Of a stretch of 14,554 nucleotides of DNA, positions 7,166-14,554 are shown one piece after another (within the stretch, counting starts at the first letter, position 1; each line of letters opens with the position of its first letter). Location: contig JBBRUG010000139.1 in NCBI GenBank assembly GCA_038247995.1, forward strand, positions 1 through 14,554. The letters are read 5' to 3'. The notes below the pieces were generated by a model that saw nothing but the letters and a program-made list of their open reading frames with translations, searched no databases and was not told where the DNA came from. The position numbers were made by a program, and so were the translations under genes. Source of the DNA: JBBRUG01 sp038247995 (lineage in GTDB: Bacteria > Chloroflexota > Chloroflexia > Chloroflexales > Chloroflexaceae).

Positions 7166-7174
7166 TGGTAGAAT
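7166..7174 (+). promoter_or_regulatory. Extended -10 promoter for the beta-galactosidase gene
   Basis: TGG-TAGAAT (7166-7174) matches the extended -10 form TGn-TATAAT with one mismatch in the hexamer. The -35 region (about 7146-7151) is poor, as is common for extended -10 promoters. Transcription should start near 7181, about 35 nt before the start codon, and should carry on into the alpha-mannosidase gene. Confidence 0.55.
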
Positions 7175-7215
7175 AGCGTACCGTTTCCGCACATTGTTCG
7201 CCTGGAGCTGACCGT

Positions 7216-10200
7216 ATGCCCGCCGACGCCATACTGCCGCTGCTCACCCTGGCCGGAACGCCCACCTGGCAGATGCCCCAGCTCACCGGGCTCAACACTC
7301 TGCCCCCACGCGCCACCCTGACGCCCTATCCAACCCCTGAAGCTGCCCGCGCACTCCCGCGCGAGGCCTCGCCCTGGTTCCACGCCCTCGACGGAGCCTG
7401 GGAGTTCAAGCTGCTCACGCGGCCCGAGGAGGCCACCTGGGCGCGGATCAACGCCGATGACTGGTCGCCCATTATTGTTCCCGGCGTCTGGACCATGCAG
7501 GGCTTCGGAACACCGCACTACACCAACCTTGTGATGCCGTTCCCCGAGACGCCGCCGGCTGTGCCCGCCGCTAATCCGACCGGTGTTTACCGGCGCAGTT
7601 TCACGGTTCCCGCCGGCTGGTCGGGGCGGCGCATCGTCCTGCACGTGGGCGGTTGCGACGGCGCGCTCTACCTCTACCTCAACGGCAATCCGGTGGGTCT
7701 GAGCAAGGACGCTCGCACGCCGGCAGAGTTCGACATGAGTACCCTGCTGCGCTTTGATCAACCGAACGAACTGCTGGCAGTGGTTGTCCAGTGGTCCGAC
7801 GCCAGTTTCATTGAGGATCAGGATCAGTGGTGGCACGCCGGAATCAGCCGCGAGGTCTTCCTCTACAGCACCGGTACGCCCCAGATCCAGGACATCTTCG
7901 CCCGCGGCGATCTCGACGACGATCTGCTCAATGGCGTACTCCGCGTGACGTGCCGAGTCGGCATGCCCGGCGACGACCTGGCCGGGTGCAGCCTTGCGGC
8001 CCAACTGTTCGACCCTGCCGGCGCACCCGTCTTCGCCGAGCCGCTCCGCGCCGCGTTCGTGCCACGCCAGTACCTCGGCCCCGACGATGCCGGACGGCGC
8101 GGCGAAGCGCTGCTGGAGGCGCACGTCCTCGCCCCGCGCCAATGGTCCGCCGAGACGCCCGAGCTGTACACCCTCGTCGTCACCCTGACCACGCCGATAG
8201 GGGCAGAGAGTACGCGCTGTACGGTCGGCTTTCGGCGGGTAGAGATTCGCGGTGGGCAATTGCTTGTCAATGGCGCGCCCGTGCTGATCAAGGGCGTCAA
8301 CCTTCACGACCACGACGAGCGCACGGGTCGGGCCGTGAGCCGGGAATTGGTCGAGCGCGACATTCAACTGCTCAAGCAGCACAACCTGAACGCGATCCGC
8401 ACCGCCCACTACCCCAAGGACGCCCACTTCTATGATCTCTGCGACCGGTACGGTGTGTATGTGGTGGACGAGGCGAATATTGAAGCTCACGGCTTCTACC
8501 ACGAACTGGGCCGTGACCCGCGCTACACGGCAGCCTTCGTGGCCCGCGTGCAGGCCATGGTCGAGCGCGACAAGAACCACCCCTGCGTGATCGCCTGGTC
8601 GCTGGGCAACGAGAGCGGCTACGGCCCGAACCACGACGCAGCCGCCGGCTATGTGCGCGGGGCGGATCCCTCGCGCCCGCTGCACTACGAGGGTGCGATC
8701 GGCGGCCCGCCGGGGGTGAACTGGGGGAACGGACACCACGCGACCGACATCGTCTGCCCGATGTACGCCCCTGTCGAGGCGATCAGCGCATGGGCCGAGG
8801 CGGGCGGGCACGACCGGCCGCTGATCCTCTGCGAGTTCTCGCACGCCATGGGCAACAGCAACGGCGGCCTCGCCGACTACTTCGCCGCCTTCGAGCGTTA
8901 CCCGCAGTTGCAAGGCGGTTTTGTCTGGGAGTGGATCGACCACGGGATGCGCCGCGAGACGCCGGACGGCACACCCTTCTGGGCCTACGGCGGCGACTTC
9001 GGCGACACGCCCAACGACGCGAACTTCTGCGCCGACGGCCTCGTCTGGCCCGACCGCACGCCTCACCCGGCCATGGCCGAACTGAAGTACCTCGCCCAGC
9101 CCGTGTGCGTCGAGCCGGTCGATATGCCGTCCGGCACGATCCGGATCGTCAATCGGCGCGACTTCCAGAGTCTCGCCGACCTGGCGGGCGCATGGGAACT
9201 GCTGCACAACGGCAAGCCGGTGCAGGCGGGCGCACTGCCGATCCTGGATCTCGCCCCCGGTGAGAGTCGGACGATCACGCTCGATCTTCAGGACACGCTA
9301 TGTGGTACGTCTCCCCCTTCTCCCCTTGGAGAAGAAGGGGGCAGGAGGGAAGCGGGTGATCCCGGCGCGTGGCTGCTGAACGTCCGCTTCACGCAGCGCG
9401 AGGCGACGGCATGGGCCGACGCCGGCCACGAGGTAGGTTGGGCGCAACTGGAGTTCAACGGAAGTCCAGAAGTCGATCCGAACCGGCGTACGGGCGGCTC
9501 CCGAGCGGCCCCAACAGCGGCGGAAACAAGCATCGTGGCTGAGCGCGCAGACGCACTCATCCTCAGCGCCGGAGCGGTACGGGCAATGATCGACCGGGCC
9601 ACGGGCCGGCTCGCCTGGTTCGGCGCGGGCGCCGACAATCTGCTCCGCGAGGGGCCGCGGCTCAACCTCTGGCGCGCACCGATCGACAACGACGGCCTTA
9701 AGCTGTTCCCGCCCGAGCCGTGGAAGGCGCTGGGGCGCTGGCTGGCCCTCGGCCTCGATCGGCTGGAGCAGCGGCTTGAGCGCATCGAACTCGGCGCAGG
9801 GTTGGGCGATGGGCCGGTGATCGCGGTGTGGCACCGGGCCAGCGGGCGCGGCCAGTGGGACGACGTGCTGCTTCACTCGGTGTATGCGCTGGAGGCCGAC
9901 GGCGCACTGGAGGTTGAGCATCGCGTAACCCTGACGCCCGACCTGGTTGACCTGCCGCGGGTCGGCGTGAAGCTCACGCTCGCGCCCGGCCTGGAGCGCC
10001 TGAGTTGGTACGGTCGCGGCCCCTGGGAAAACTACCCCGACCGCAACGCCAGCGCCCTGATCGGCCGCTACACCAGCAGCGTGAGCGAGCAGTACGTGCC
10101 CTACATCATGCCGCAGGAGCACGGCCTGAAAACCGACGTGCGCGAACTAAGCCTCACAAGAGCCGACGGGAGCGGCCTCGAAGTGGCCGGGCAGCCCCAC

Positions 10201-10458
10201 CTGGCCTTCGCGGCGAGCCACTACAGCGCCGCTGATCTCTATCAGGCCCGGCACACCCACGAGCTTACGCCGCGCCCTGAGGTGTTGCTGTGCCTCGACG
10301 CAGCCCACCGCGGCCTCGGCACCAACAGCTGCGGCCCCGACACTGCTGAGCGCTTCCGCCTGAGCGCCGGCGCCTACCGCCTCGCCTATCGCCTGCGGCC
10401 AATCAGCTACGCCACCCGGCGGTTCGGGCGGCTCGCGCGCCCCCCCGACAGCTCCTGA
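7216..10458 (+). CDS. lacZ: Beta-galactosidase, glycoside hydrolase family 2 (LacZ type)
   Basis: A 1080-residue retaining beta-galactosidase (EC 3.2.1.23) that cleaves terminal beta-galactose from lactose-like oligosaccharides. The five LacZ domains appear in order: sugar-binding jelly roll (about 45-210), Ig-like (215-335), TIM barrel (340-635), a linker beta domain (640-770) and the C-terminal supersandwich (775-1065). The acid/base is Glu466 (SLGNESG), the nucleophile Glu540 (ILCEFSHAMGNS), and Glu423 and His425 (NIEAH) match the magnesium ligands of E. coli LacZ. There is no signal peptide, so it is cytoplasmic. ATG 7216 follows GGAG (7204-7207). About 18 residues (697-714, SPPSPLGEEGG region) in the linker domain are encoded by an inserted G-rich palindromic repeat that keeps the frame. 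The alpha-mannosidase gene follows after 33 bp. Confidence 0.95.
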   Translation: MPADAILPLLTLAGTPTWQMPQLTGLNTLPPRATLTPYPTPEAARALPREASPWFHALDGAWEFKLLTRPEEATWARINADDWSPIIVPGVWTMQGFGTPHYTNLVMPFPETPPAVPAANPTGVYRRSFTVPAGWSGRRIVLHVGGCDGALYLYLNGNPVGLSKDARTPAEFDMSTLLRFDQPNELLAVVVQWSDASFIEDQDQWWHAGISREVFLYSTGTPQIQDIFARGDLDDDLLNGVLRVTCRVGMPGDDLAGCSLAAQLFDPAGAPVFAEPLRAAFVPRQYLGPDDAGRRGEALLEAHVLAPRQWSAETPELYTLVVTLTTPIGAESTRCTVGFRRVEIRGGQLLVNGAPVLIKGVNLHDHDERTGRAVSRELVERDIQLLKQHNLNAIRTAHYPKDAHFYDLCDRYGVYVVDEANIEAHGFYHELGRDPRYTAAFVARVQAMVERDKNHPCVIAWSLGNESGYGPNHDAAAGYVRGADPSRPLHYEGAIGGPPGVNWGNGHHATDIVCPMYAPVEAISAWAEAGGHDRPLILCEFSHAMGNSNGGLADYFAAFERYPQLQGGFVWEWIDHGMRRETPDGTPFWAYGGDFGDTPNDANFCADGLVWPDRTPHPAMAELKYLAQPVCVEPVDMPSGTIRIVNRRDFQSLADLAGAWELLHNGKPVQAGALPILDLAPGESRTITLDLQDTLCGTSPPSPLGEEGGRREAGDPGAWLLNVRFTQREATAWADAGHEVGWAQLEFNGSPEVDPNRRTGGSRAAPTAAETSIVAERADALILSAGAVRAMIDRATGRLAWFGAGADNLLREGPRLNLWRAPIDNDGLKLFPPEPWKALGRWLALGLDRLEQRLERIELGAGLGDGPVIAVWHRASGRGQWDDVLLHSVYALEADGALEVEHRVTLTPDLVDLPRVGVKLTLAPGLERLSWYGRGPWENYPDRNASALIGRYTSSVSEQYVPYIMPQEHGLKTDVRELSLTRADGSGLEVAGQPHLAFAASHYSAADLYQARHTHELTPRPEVLLCLDAAHRGLGTNSCGPDTAERFRLSAGAYRLAYRLRPISYATRRFGRLARPPDSS
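9311..9357 (+). repeat. G-rich palindromic repeat inserted in frame in the beta-galactosidase gene
   Basis: CCCCCTTCTCC (9313-9323) and GGAGAAGAAGGGGG (9328-9341) form an imperfect palindrome, followed by a purine tail CAGGAGGGAAGCGGG. The design, a C-run/G-run hairpin plus G-rich tail, matches the intergenic repeats at 323-361 and 6211-6252. It encodes SPPSPLGEEGGRREAG (residues 699-714) without a stop or frameshift. It lies in a loop between beta strands of the fourth LacZ domain, away from the catalytic residues. Confidence 0.65.
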
Positions 10459-10491
10459 ACGCCAGATCTAGTTACATAGCGAGCCACACTA

Positions 10492-13400
10492 ATGCTGCTC
10501 ACCCTCGAAAAGCTGAACGCCCGCATTCCGGAAATCGTGGCCGCCGCCGTGCGCGCCAGCCAACCGCTCATCGACGTGCAGTACTGCGGCGCCCCCGGCC
10601 CTGTCGCCACGAGCGCAATGGCGCCGGCTCCGCTCCCTGCTGCAACCGACTGGATGCCGATCCGGCCCGGCGATCGCTGGGGTGGCCCGCCCGGCGCCAC
10701 CGCCGACACCCTGCTGCCCGACCTCGGCTGGGGTGTGCCTGAGCAGGGCGGCGGAACCTATTGGCTGCGCGCCCGCTTCGCCGTGCCCGCCGCGTGGCGC
10801 GGTCGCTCGGTCTGGCTGGCCCTCGAATGGGAAGATCGCGACCAGGCCAGCCTGGAGGCGATCGTCTACCTCGACGGGGAGACGCTCTCCGGTCTTGACG
10901 ACTTCCACCGCAGCCTCCTGCTGCCTGAGCGGGCGCACCATGATGAACACGAACTGCTCATCCGCTGCTTCGTGCCCTACCACAAGCCGTTCGGCGGCCT
11001 GCACCTGCGCCTCCGCGACGAGACGATCTTCCAACTCGGCCAGACGATGCGCGCTGTAAGCGAGGCGGTACCCACCTACCCCGCGAGCGACCCGACCGGC
11101 CACGCTCTGCTCGCCCGCCTGAACGAAGCCTATAACACCCTGGATCTGCGCGAGGGCTGGCAGAGCGAGCGCTTCGCTGAGTCCGTGCGGCGCGCCCTCG
11201 CCGAGCTCAAGGCCGGGCTGCCGCGCCGGCATGCCGACGGCGACAACTCCCCGACAATCGTCGCCACCGGCCACGCCCACCTGGACGTAGCGTGGCTCTG
11301 GCCGCTCTGGCGCACCCGTCAGAAAGTCGCCCACACCGTCGCCAACGCCCTGCATCTGATGGAGCGCTACCCCGAATACCACTTCAGCATGTCGCAGCCT
11401 CAGGTCTACGCTTACCTCAAGGAGGACGACCCCGCGCTCTACGCGCGCATGAAGGAGCGCATCGCCGAGGGACGTTTTGAGCCGGTGGGCATGATGTGGC
11501 TGGAGCCCGACTGCAACGTCACCGGCGGCGAGTCGCTGGTGCGCCAACTTGTTCACGGAGCGCGCTTCTTCGCCGAGGAGTTCGGCGAGCAACACCACGT
11601 CGTCTGGCTGCCGGACGTGTTCGGCTACAGCGCCGCCCTGCCCCAATTGATGCGCGGCTGCGGGATCAGCTGCTTCATGACGACCAAGATCAGCTGGAAC
11701 CAGTTCAACCGCATGCCCTACGATACCTTCCGCTGGCGCGGGATCGATGGCAGCGAGGTGCTCACCCACTTCATCACGGCCTCGGCGCAACCGGTGAAAC
11801 ACCTCTCAGAAGCGCAGTTCTACACCTACGTGGGCAATATGAGCGGCGGCGAGGCGTTCGGGCTCTGGAACCACTACCGCCAGAAGCCGATCAATAACGA
11901 AGTGCTCTATAGCTATGGCTGGGGCGACGGCGGCGGCGGCCCCACCGAGGAGATGCTCGCGGCCGCGCGCGTCTTCGGCGAGTTGCCCGGCTTCCCCGAA
12001 GTGAAACTCGGCAGGGTGGACAGCTTCTTTCAACGGCTCTACGAGCGGGTCTGGACCGATCCTGGTCTGCCCGCCTGGGTCGGCGAGCTCTACTTGGAGT
12101 ACCACCGCGGCACCTACACCAGCCAGGCGCGCACCAAGCAGGCCAACCGCCAGGCTGAGTTGCGCTACCGCGAGGCCGAGTGGCTCAATGCCTGGGCCGT
12201 GAGCTGCGGCGCAGCGAACCGCCAGGCCGAACTGGATGCCGGCTGGCGCACCGTCCTCCTGAACCAGTTCCACGACATTTTGCCGGGCAGCAGCGTGCAT
12301 CAAGTTTACGTGGACAGTGACGAGCAGTACGCCGAGGCCTTCCGCGTCGCTGGATCGGTCTGGAGGGCGTCCGCCGCGACGGTGCTGGGGTCGGGCGCAC
12401 CCGTCGCTCAGGCAAAGTCGCTGTACGCCGTCGTCAACAGCCTGCCCTGGGAGCGCCGCGAGTGCGTGCGCCTGCCCATCGGCAGCGCCGAAGCGCCTGC
12501 GCTCGCCGCCGTCCTCACTCAAGCCGTCGAAGAAGAACCCGGCGAACATAGCTTGCTGGCCGAGGTAACAGCACCGGCCTACGGCTACTGTCTGCTGGAG
12601 CCGGCGCAGACGAACGTTGCGCCGCCTCCTCGCAGCGGCATGCTGCGTGCCGAACGCGCCGCCCTGGAGAATGACGAACTGCGCATCGAGTTTGACGAAC
12701 ACGGCGAGATTGCGTCGCTGTACGACAAGCGGGCCGGGCGTGAGGTAGTCGCCCCGGGTCAACACGCCAACCAGCTTGTGCTCTACGAGGATCGCCCGCT
12801 CCGCTGGGATGCCTGGGATATCGACATCTTTTACACGGAGAAGGCGTATCCGGTACACGACATCATCGCATGGCAGGTGGTGGAGAGCGGGCCGCTACGG
12901 GCTGCGGTAGAGCTTACGCGGCGCTGCGGCGCGAGCACGATCCGCCAGCGGATCTGCCTGGGGCACGACGCACGCCGGGTAGACTTCGTGACAAGCGTCG
13001 ATTGGCACGAGCGCCAGTTGCTGTTGCGCGCGCTCTTCCCGCTCGACCTCAACGCCGCCCGCGCCACCTGCGAGATCCAGTTCGGCGCCGTAGAGCGGCC
13101 CACCCACCGCAACACCAGTTGGGACATGGCCCGCTTCGAGGTCTGCGCGCAGCGCTGGGTTGATCTGAGCGAAGGCGACTACGGCGTGGCCCTGCTCAAC
13201 GACGGCAAGTACGGCCATAGCCTGCACGACAATGTGCTGGGCCTCTCGCTGCTGAAGGGCGCGATCTTCCCCGACCGCGCGGCCGACCTGGGCCGGCACC
13301 GGTTTACCTACAGCCTGCTACCCCACGCGGGCGACTGGCGTGCGGCCGGCGTGGTACGGCGGGCCTACGAGCTCAACGCGCCACTGATCGCCGCGCCCCT

Positions 13401-13701
13401 GGATGGACCACCGTCCAGCGCAGCCGCGGGCGGGCGCTCCTTCCTGAGCGTAGACGGCGACCACGTCGTCGTCGAGACGATCAAGGTCGCCGACGACGGC
13501 GACGGACTGATCGTGCGGCTCTACGAAGCCCACAACCAGCGCGGTCGGGTTGCATTGCGTTTCGGACGACCGATTATAAGCGCCGAAGCGACCGACCTGC
13601 TTGAGCGTCCAGCCGGCGCCCTCCCCGTCGCCGGCGATACCGTCGAGGTTGCGGTGCGCCCGTTCGAGGTCAAGACCCTGCGGGTGCGGTTGGGGCCGTA
13701 G
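10492..13701 (+). CDS. Alpha-mannosidase, glycoside hydrolase family 38
   Basis: A 1069-residue retaining, zinc-dependent alpha-mannosidase (EC 3.2.1.24) of the cytosolic/bacterial type, slightly long for the group. An N-terminal beta domain (about 1-250) precedes the GH38 catalytic barrel (about 255-525), the three-helix middle domain (530-610) and the large C-terminal beta domain. Zinc ligands are His263 and Asp265 (HAHLDVAW) and His594 (NQFHDILPGSS); the nucleophile, also a ligand, is Asp375 (WLPDVFGYS). There is no signal peptide, so it should trim imported mannosides in the cytoplasm. It starts at ATG 10492 with only a weak site (AGCGAG) 33 bp after the beta-galactosidase stop, so both probably share a transcript. 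Its TAG stop lies inside the left arm of an inverted repeat shared with the convergent gene. Confidence 0.95.
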   Translation: MLLTLEKLNARIPEIVAAAVRASQPLIDVQYCGAPGPVATSAMAPAPLPAATDWMPIRPGDRWGGPPGATADTLLPDLGWGVPEQGGGTYWLRARFAVPAAWRGRSVWLALEWEDRDQASLEAIVYLDGETLSGLDDFHRSLLLPERAHHDEHELLIRCFVPYHKPFGGLHLRLRDETIFQLGQTMRAVSEAVPTYPASDPTGHALLARLNEAYNTLDLREGWQSERFAESVRRALAELKAGLPRRHADGDNSPTIVATGHAHLDVAWLWPLWRTRQKVAHTVANALHLMERYPEYHFSMSQPQVYAYLKEDDPALYARMKERIAEGRFEPVGMMWLEPDCNVTGGESLVRQLVHGARFFAEEFGEQHHVVWLPDVFGYSAALPQLMRGCGISCFMTTKISWNQFNRMPYDTFRWRGIDGSEVLTHFITASAQPVKHLSEAQFYTYVGNMSGGEAFGLWNHYRQKPINNEVLYSYGWGDGGGGPTEEMLAAARVFGELPGFPEVKLGRVDSFFQRLYERVWTDPGLPAWVGELYLEYHRGTYTSQARTKQANRQAELRYREAEWLNAWAVSCGAANRQAELDAGWRTVLLNQFHDILPGSSVHQVYVDSDEQYAEAFRVAGSVWRASAATVLGSGAPVAQAKSLYAVVNSLPWERRECVRLPIGSAEAPALAAVLTQAVEEEPGEHSLLAEVTAPAYGYCLLEPAQTNVAPPPRSGMLRAERAALENDELRIEFDEHGEIASLYDKRAGREVVAPGQHANQLVLYEDRPLRWDAWDIDIFYTEKAYPVHDIIAWQVVESGPLRAAVELTRRCGASTIRQRICLGHDARRVDFVTSVDWHERQLLLRALFPLDLNAARATCEIQFGAVERPTHRNTSWDMARFEVCAQRWVDLSEGDYGVALLNDGKYGHSLHDNVLGLSLLKGAIFPDRAADLGRHRFTYSLLPHAGDWRAAGVVRRAYELNAPLIAAPLDGPPSSAAAGGRSFLSVDGDHVVVETIKVADDGDGLIVRLYEAHNQRGRVALRFGRPIISAEATDLLERPAGALPVAGDTVEVAVRPFEVKTLRVRLGP

Positions 13702-13740
13702 GGCCGAAGCTGTAGGGCCGGAGCATGCTTCGGCCCTACG
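13697..13740. terminator. Inverted repeat spanning both stop codons of convergent genes
   Basis: CGTAGGGCCGAAGC (13697-13710) is perfectly complementary to GCTTCGGCCCTACG (13727-13740). The 16 nt between them, TGTAGGGCCGGAGCAT, form a second, near-identical copy of the left arm, which can instead pair with the right arm over a 2-nt loop with one G-T wobble. It separates two convergent genes and should act as a bidirectional terminator, though no T-run is present. Its form (two direct units and one inverted) suggests a mobile or slippage-born intergenic repeat. Confidence 0.7.
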
Positions 13741-14554
13741 GCGTAATTGCCGGCGTGCGGTACAGCGTTTTTCCCGCCACCCGAATCTCCACGTCCACCA
13801 AGTAGGGGGCGATCCCGGCCAGGTTCGGCGTCACCCCGAGGCCCGGCCCATCAGGCAGGTGGATGCGCCCCGCAGCATCCGGTAGGATGTGCTCGGCGGT
13901 CATGTCGAGCGCGAGTTGCCGTGGCTCCACCGGGTACTCGCAGATCGCGTCGGGCTCGCTCGCGGCATAGGGCTGCAGCGAGGCGCTGAGGGCCAGGTGG
14001 GACGTGAACGTGTGGTTGACGTAGGTCACGCCGCGAGCCAGCGCCGCCTCGGCAACCCTGCGCGCCACCGAGACCCCACCGATCCGCCCGGCGTCGATCT
14101 GGATGTAACCCAGACCGGCGTACTCCAGCAGTTGCTCGGCCATGTGGTAGGTGTGGCAGCCTTCGCCGGCGGCGAGACGCACGGGGCCGGCCAGCCCGGC
14201 TAGCCGGCGGTAGGCTTCAAGGGCGCCTGAGACGAACGGCTCTTCCAGCCAGACCACCCGGCAGGCCTGTAGCGCAGCAAGCCGTTGCTCGGCCACTGCA
14301 ACGTCGTCGAGCCAGACCGTGCCGGCGTCGATCAGCAGCACCCCCTCGTCGCCGAGGCCCTCGCGGGCGGCGAAGACCTGGGCGGCGTCGTCCTGGGGCG
14401 CGCCAAGGCCGTATGGCCCCCAGCCAAACTTCGCCGCCCGGTAACCCTGGGCGCGCACGCGCTGTGCCTTGCGCAGCGTCTCCTGCGGCGTGTCGCCGAA
14501 GAGTTGCGAGGCGTAGGGCAGCTTGGGCGTCGGACGATCGTCGCCGAGGAGACG
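13736..14554 (-). CDS. Mandelate racemase/muconate lactonising enzyme family protein (partial, start outside window)
   Basis: The C-terminal 272 residues of an enolase-superfamily enzyme; the N-terminal capping domain and start lie beyond the right edge. The frame stays open to position 14554, so the GTG at 14458 is not the start. Numbering from the edge, the three magnesium ligands are visible: Asp76 (LLIDAGTVW), Glu104 or Glu105 (VWLEEPF) and Glu131 (LAAGEG). The general base pair of the mandelate racemase subgroup is also present: Asp154 (IQIDAGRIGG) and a His in VNHTFTSH. The second barrel strand reads AAKFGWGPYG, with one lysine and no KxK. The subgroup contains acid-sugar dehydratases that turn aldonates or uronates into 2-keto-3-deoxy acids, fitting the sugar-oxidising neighbours; exact substrate unknown. 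Confidence 0.88.
   Translation of the reverse strand, partial: RLLGDDRPTPKLPYASQLFGDTPQETLRKAQRVRAQGYRAAKFGWGPYGLGAPQDDAAQVFAAREGLGDEGVLLIDAGTVWLDDVAVAEQRLAALQACRVVWLEEPFVSGALEAYRRLAGLAGPVRLAAGEGCHTYHMAEQLLEYAGLGYIQIDAGRIGGVSVARRVAEAALARGVTYVNHTFTSHLALSASLQPYAASEPDAICEYPVEPRQLALDMTAEHILPDAAGRIHLPDGPGLGVTPNLAGIAPYLVDVEIRVAGKTLYRTPAITP

Noticed and set aside
7147..9207. A 686-codon open frame on the minus strand
   Set aside because: It lies wholly antisense to the beta-galactosidase, whose domains and catalytic residues are clear. Composition is that of a high-GC shadow frame, with no recognisable domain.
9301..9360. A frameshift or sequencing error in the beta-galactosidase at the odd Pro/Gly-rich peptide
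   Set aside because: The frame is the same on both sides and matches LacZ before and after it. An in-frame repeat insertion explains it without error.
10489..11802. A 437-codon open frame on the minus strand
   Set aside because: It is antisense to the alpha-mannosidase and shows no family motif; a shadow of GC-rich codon use.

Overview
The window is a high-GC bacterial segment devoted to carbohydrate breakdown. It holds eight complete protein genes and one partial gene. The gene families (three Gfo/Idh/MocA dehydrogenases, two AP-endonuclease-2-like TIM-barrel sugar isomerases, a ThuA-like protein, a five-domain GH2 beta-galactosidase, a GH38 alpha-mannosidase and an enolase-superfamily acid-sugar dehydratase) suggest a free-living heterotroph or photoheterotroph. 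So do the short G-rich palindromic intergenic repeats and a TGn-TAGAAT type extended -10 box. Together these remind me most of Chloroflexota (Roseiflexus/Chloroflexus-like). That assignment is by impression and has not been searched. No rRNA, tRNA, CRISPR array, insertion sequence, transporter or transcription regulator is visible.

Layout. Positions 1-416 are non-coding and rich in small palindromes, with two copies of a G-rich hairpin repeat. A near-consensus sigma-70 promoter lies at 417-445 (TTGACA, 17 bp, TATACT), followed by about 390 nt of untranslated leader. It reads into a rightward run of four genes: dehydrogenase (843-2009), TIM-barrel isomerase (2191-3192), dehydrogenase (3201-4292) and TIM-barrel isomerase (4292-5044). 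The last three are tightly coupled. A long hairpin at 5053-5095 separates this run from a leftward pair: a ThuA-like gene (7017 to 6286), then a dehydrogenase (6184 to 5102), in the same order as thuA-thuB of rhizobia. From the divergent intergenic region 7018-7215 a rightward pair starts: beta-galactosidase (7216-10458) and alpha-mannosidase (10492-13701). A leftward mandelate-racemase-type gene enters from the right edge and ends at 13736.

How the genes may work together. The GH2 and GH38 enzymes should release galactose and mannose from oligosaccharides in the cytoplasm, as neither has a signal peptide. The dehydrogenase plus TIM-barrel pairs, and the ThuA-like plus dehydrogenase pair, fit oxidation of sugars or glycosides followed by isomerisation or elimination. 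This resembles known 3-keto-glycoside pathways, but substrates cannot be read from sequence. The enolase-superfamily dehydratase would act on an aldonic or uronic acid.

Most notable structural observations: a G-rich repeat inserted in frame in the fourth domain of the beta-galactosidase; an inverted repeat at 13697-13740 whose two arms supply the TAG stop codons of both convergent genes; the near-consensus promoter with its long untranslated leader; and hairpins with a shared GCTTYAGC core in two intergenic regions.
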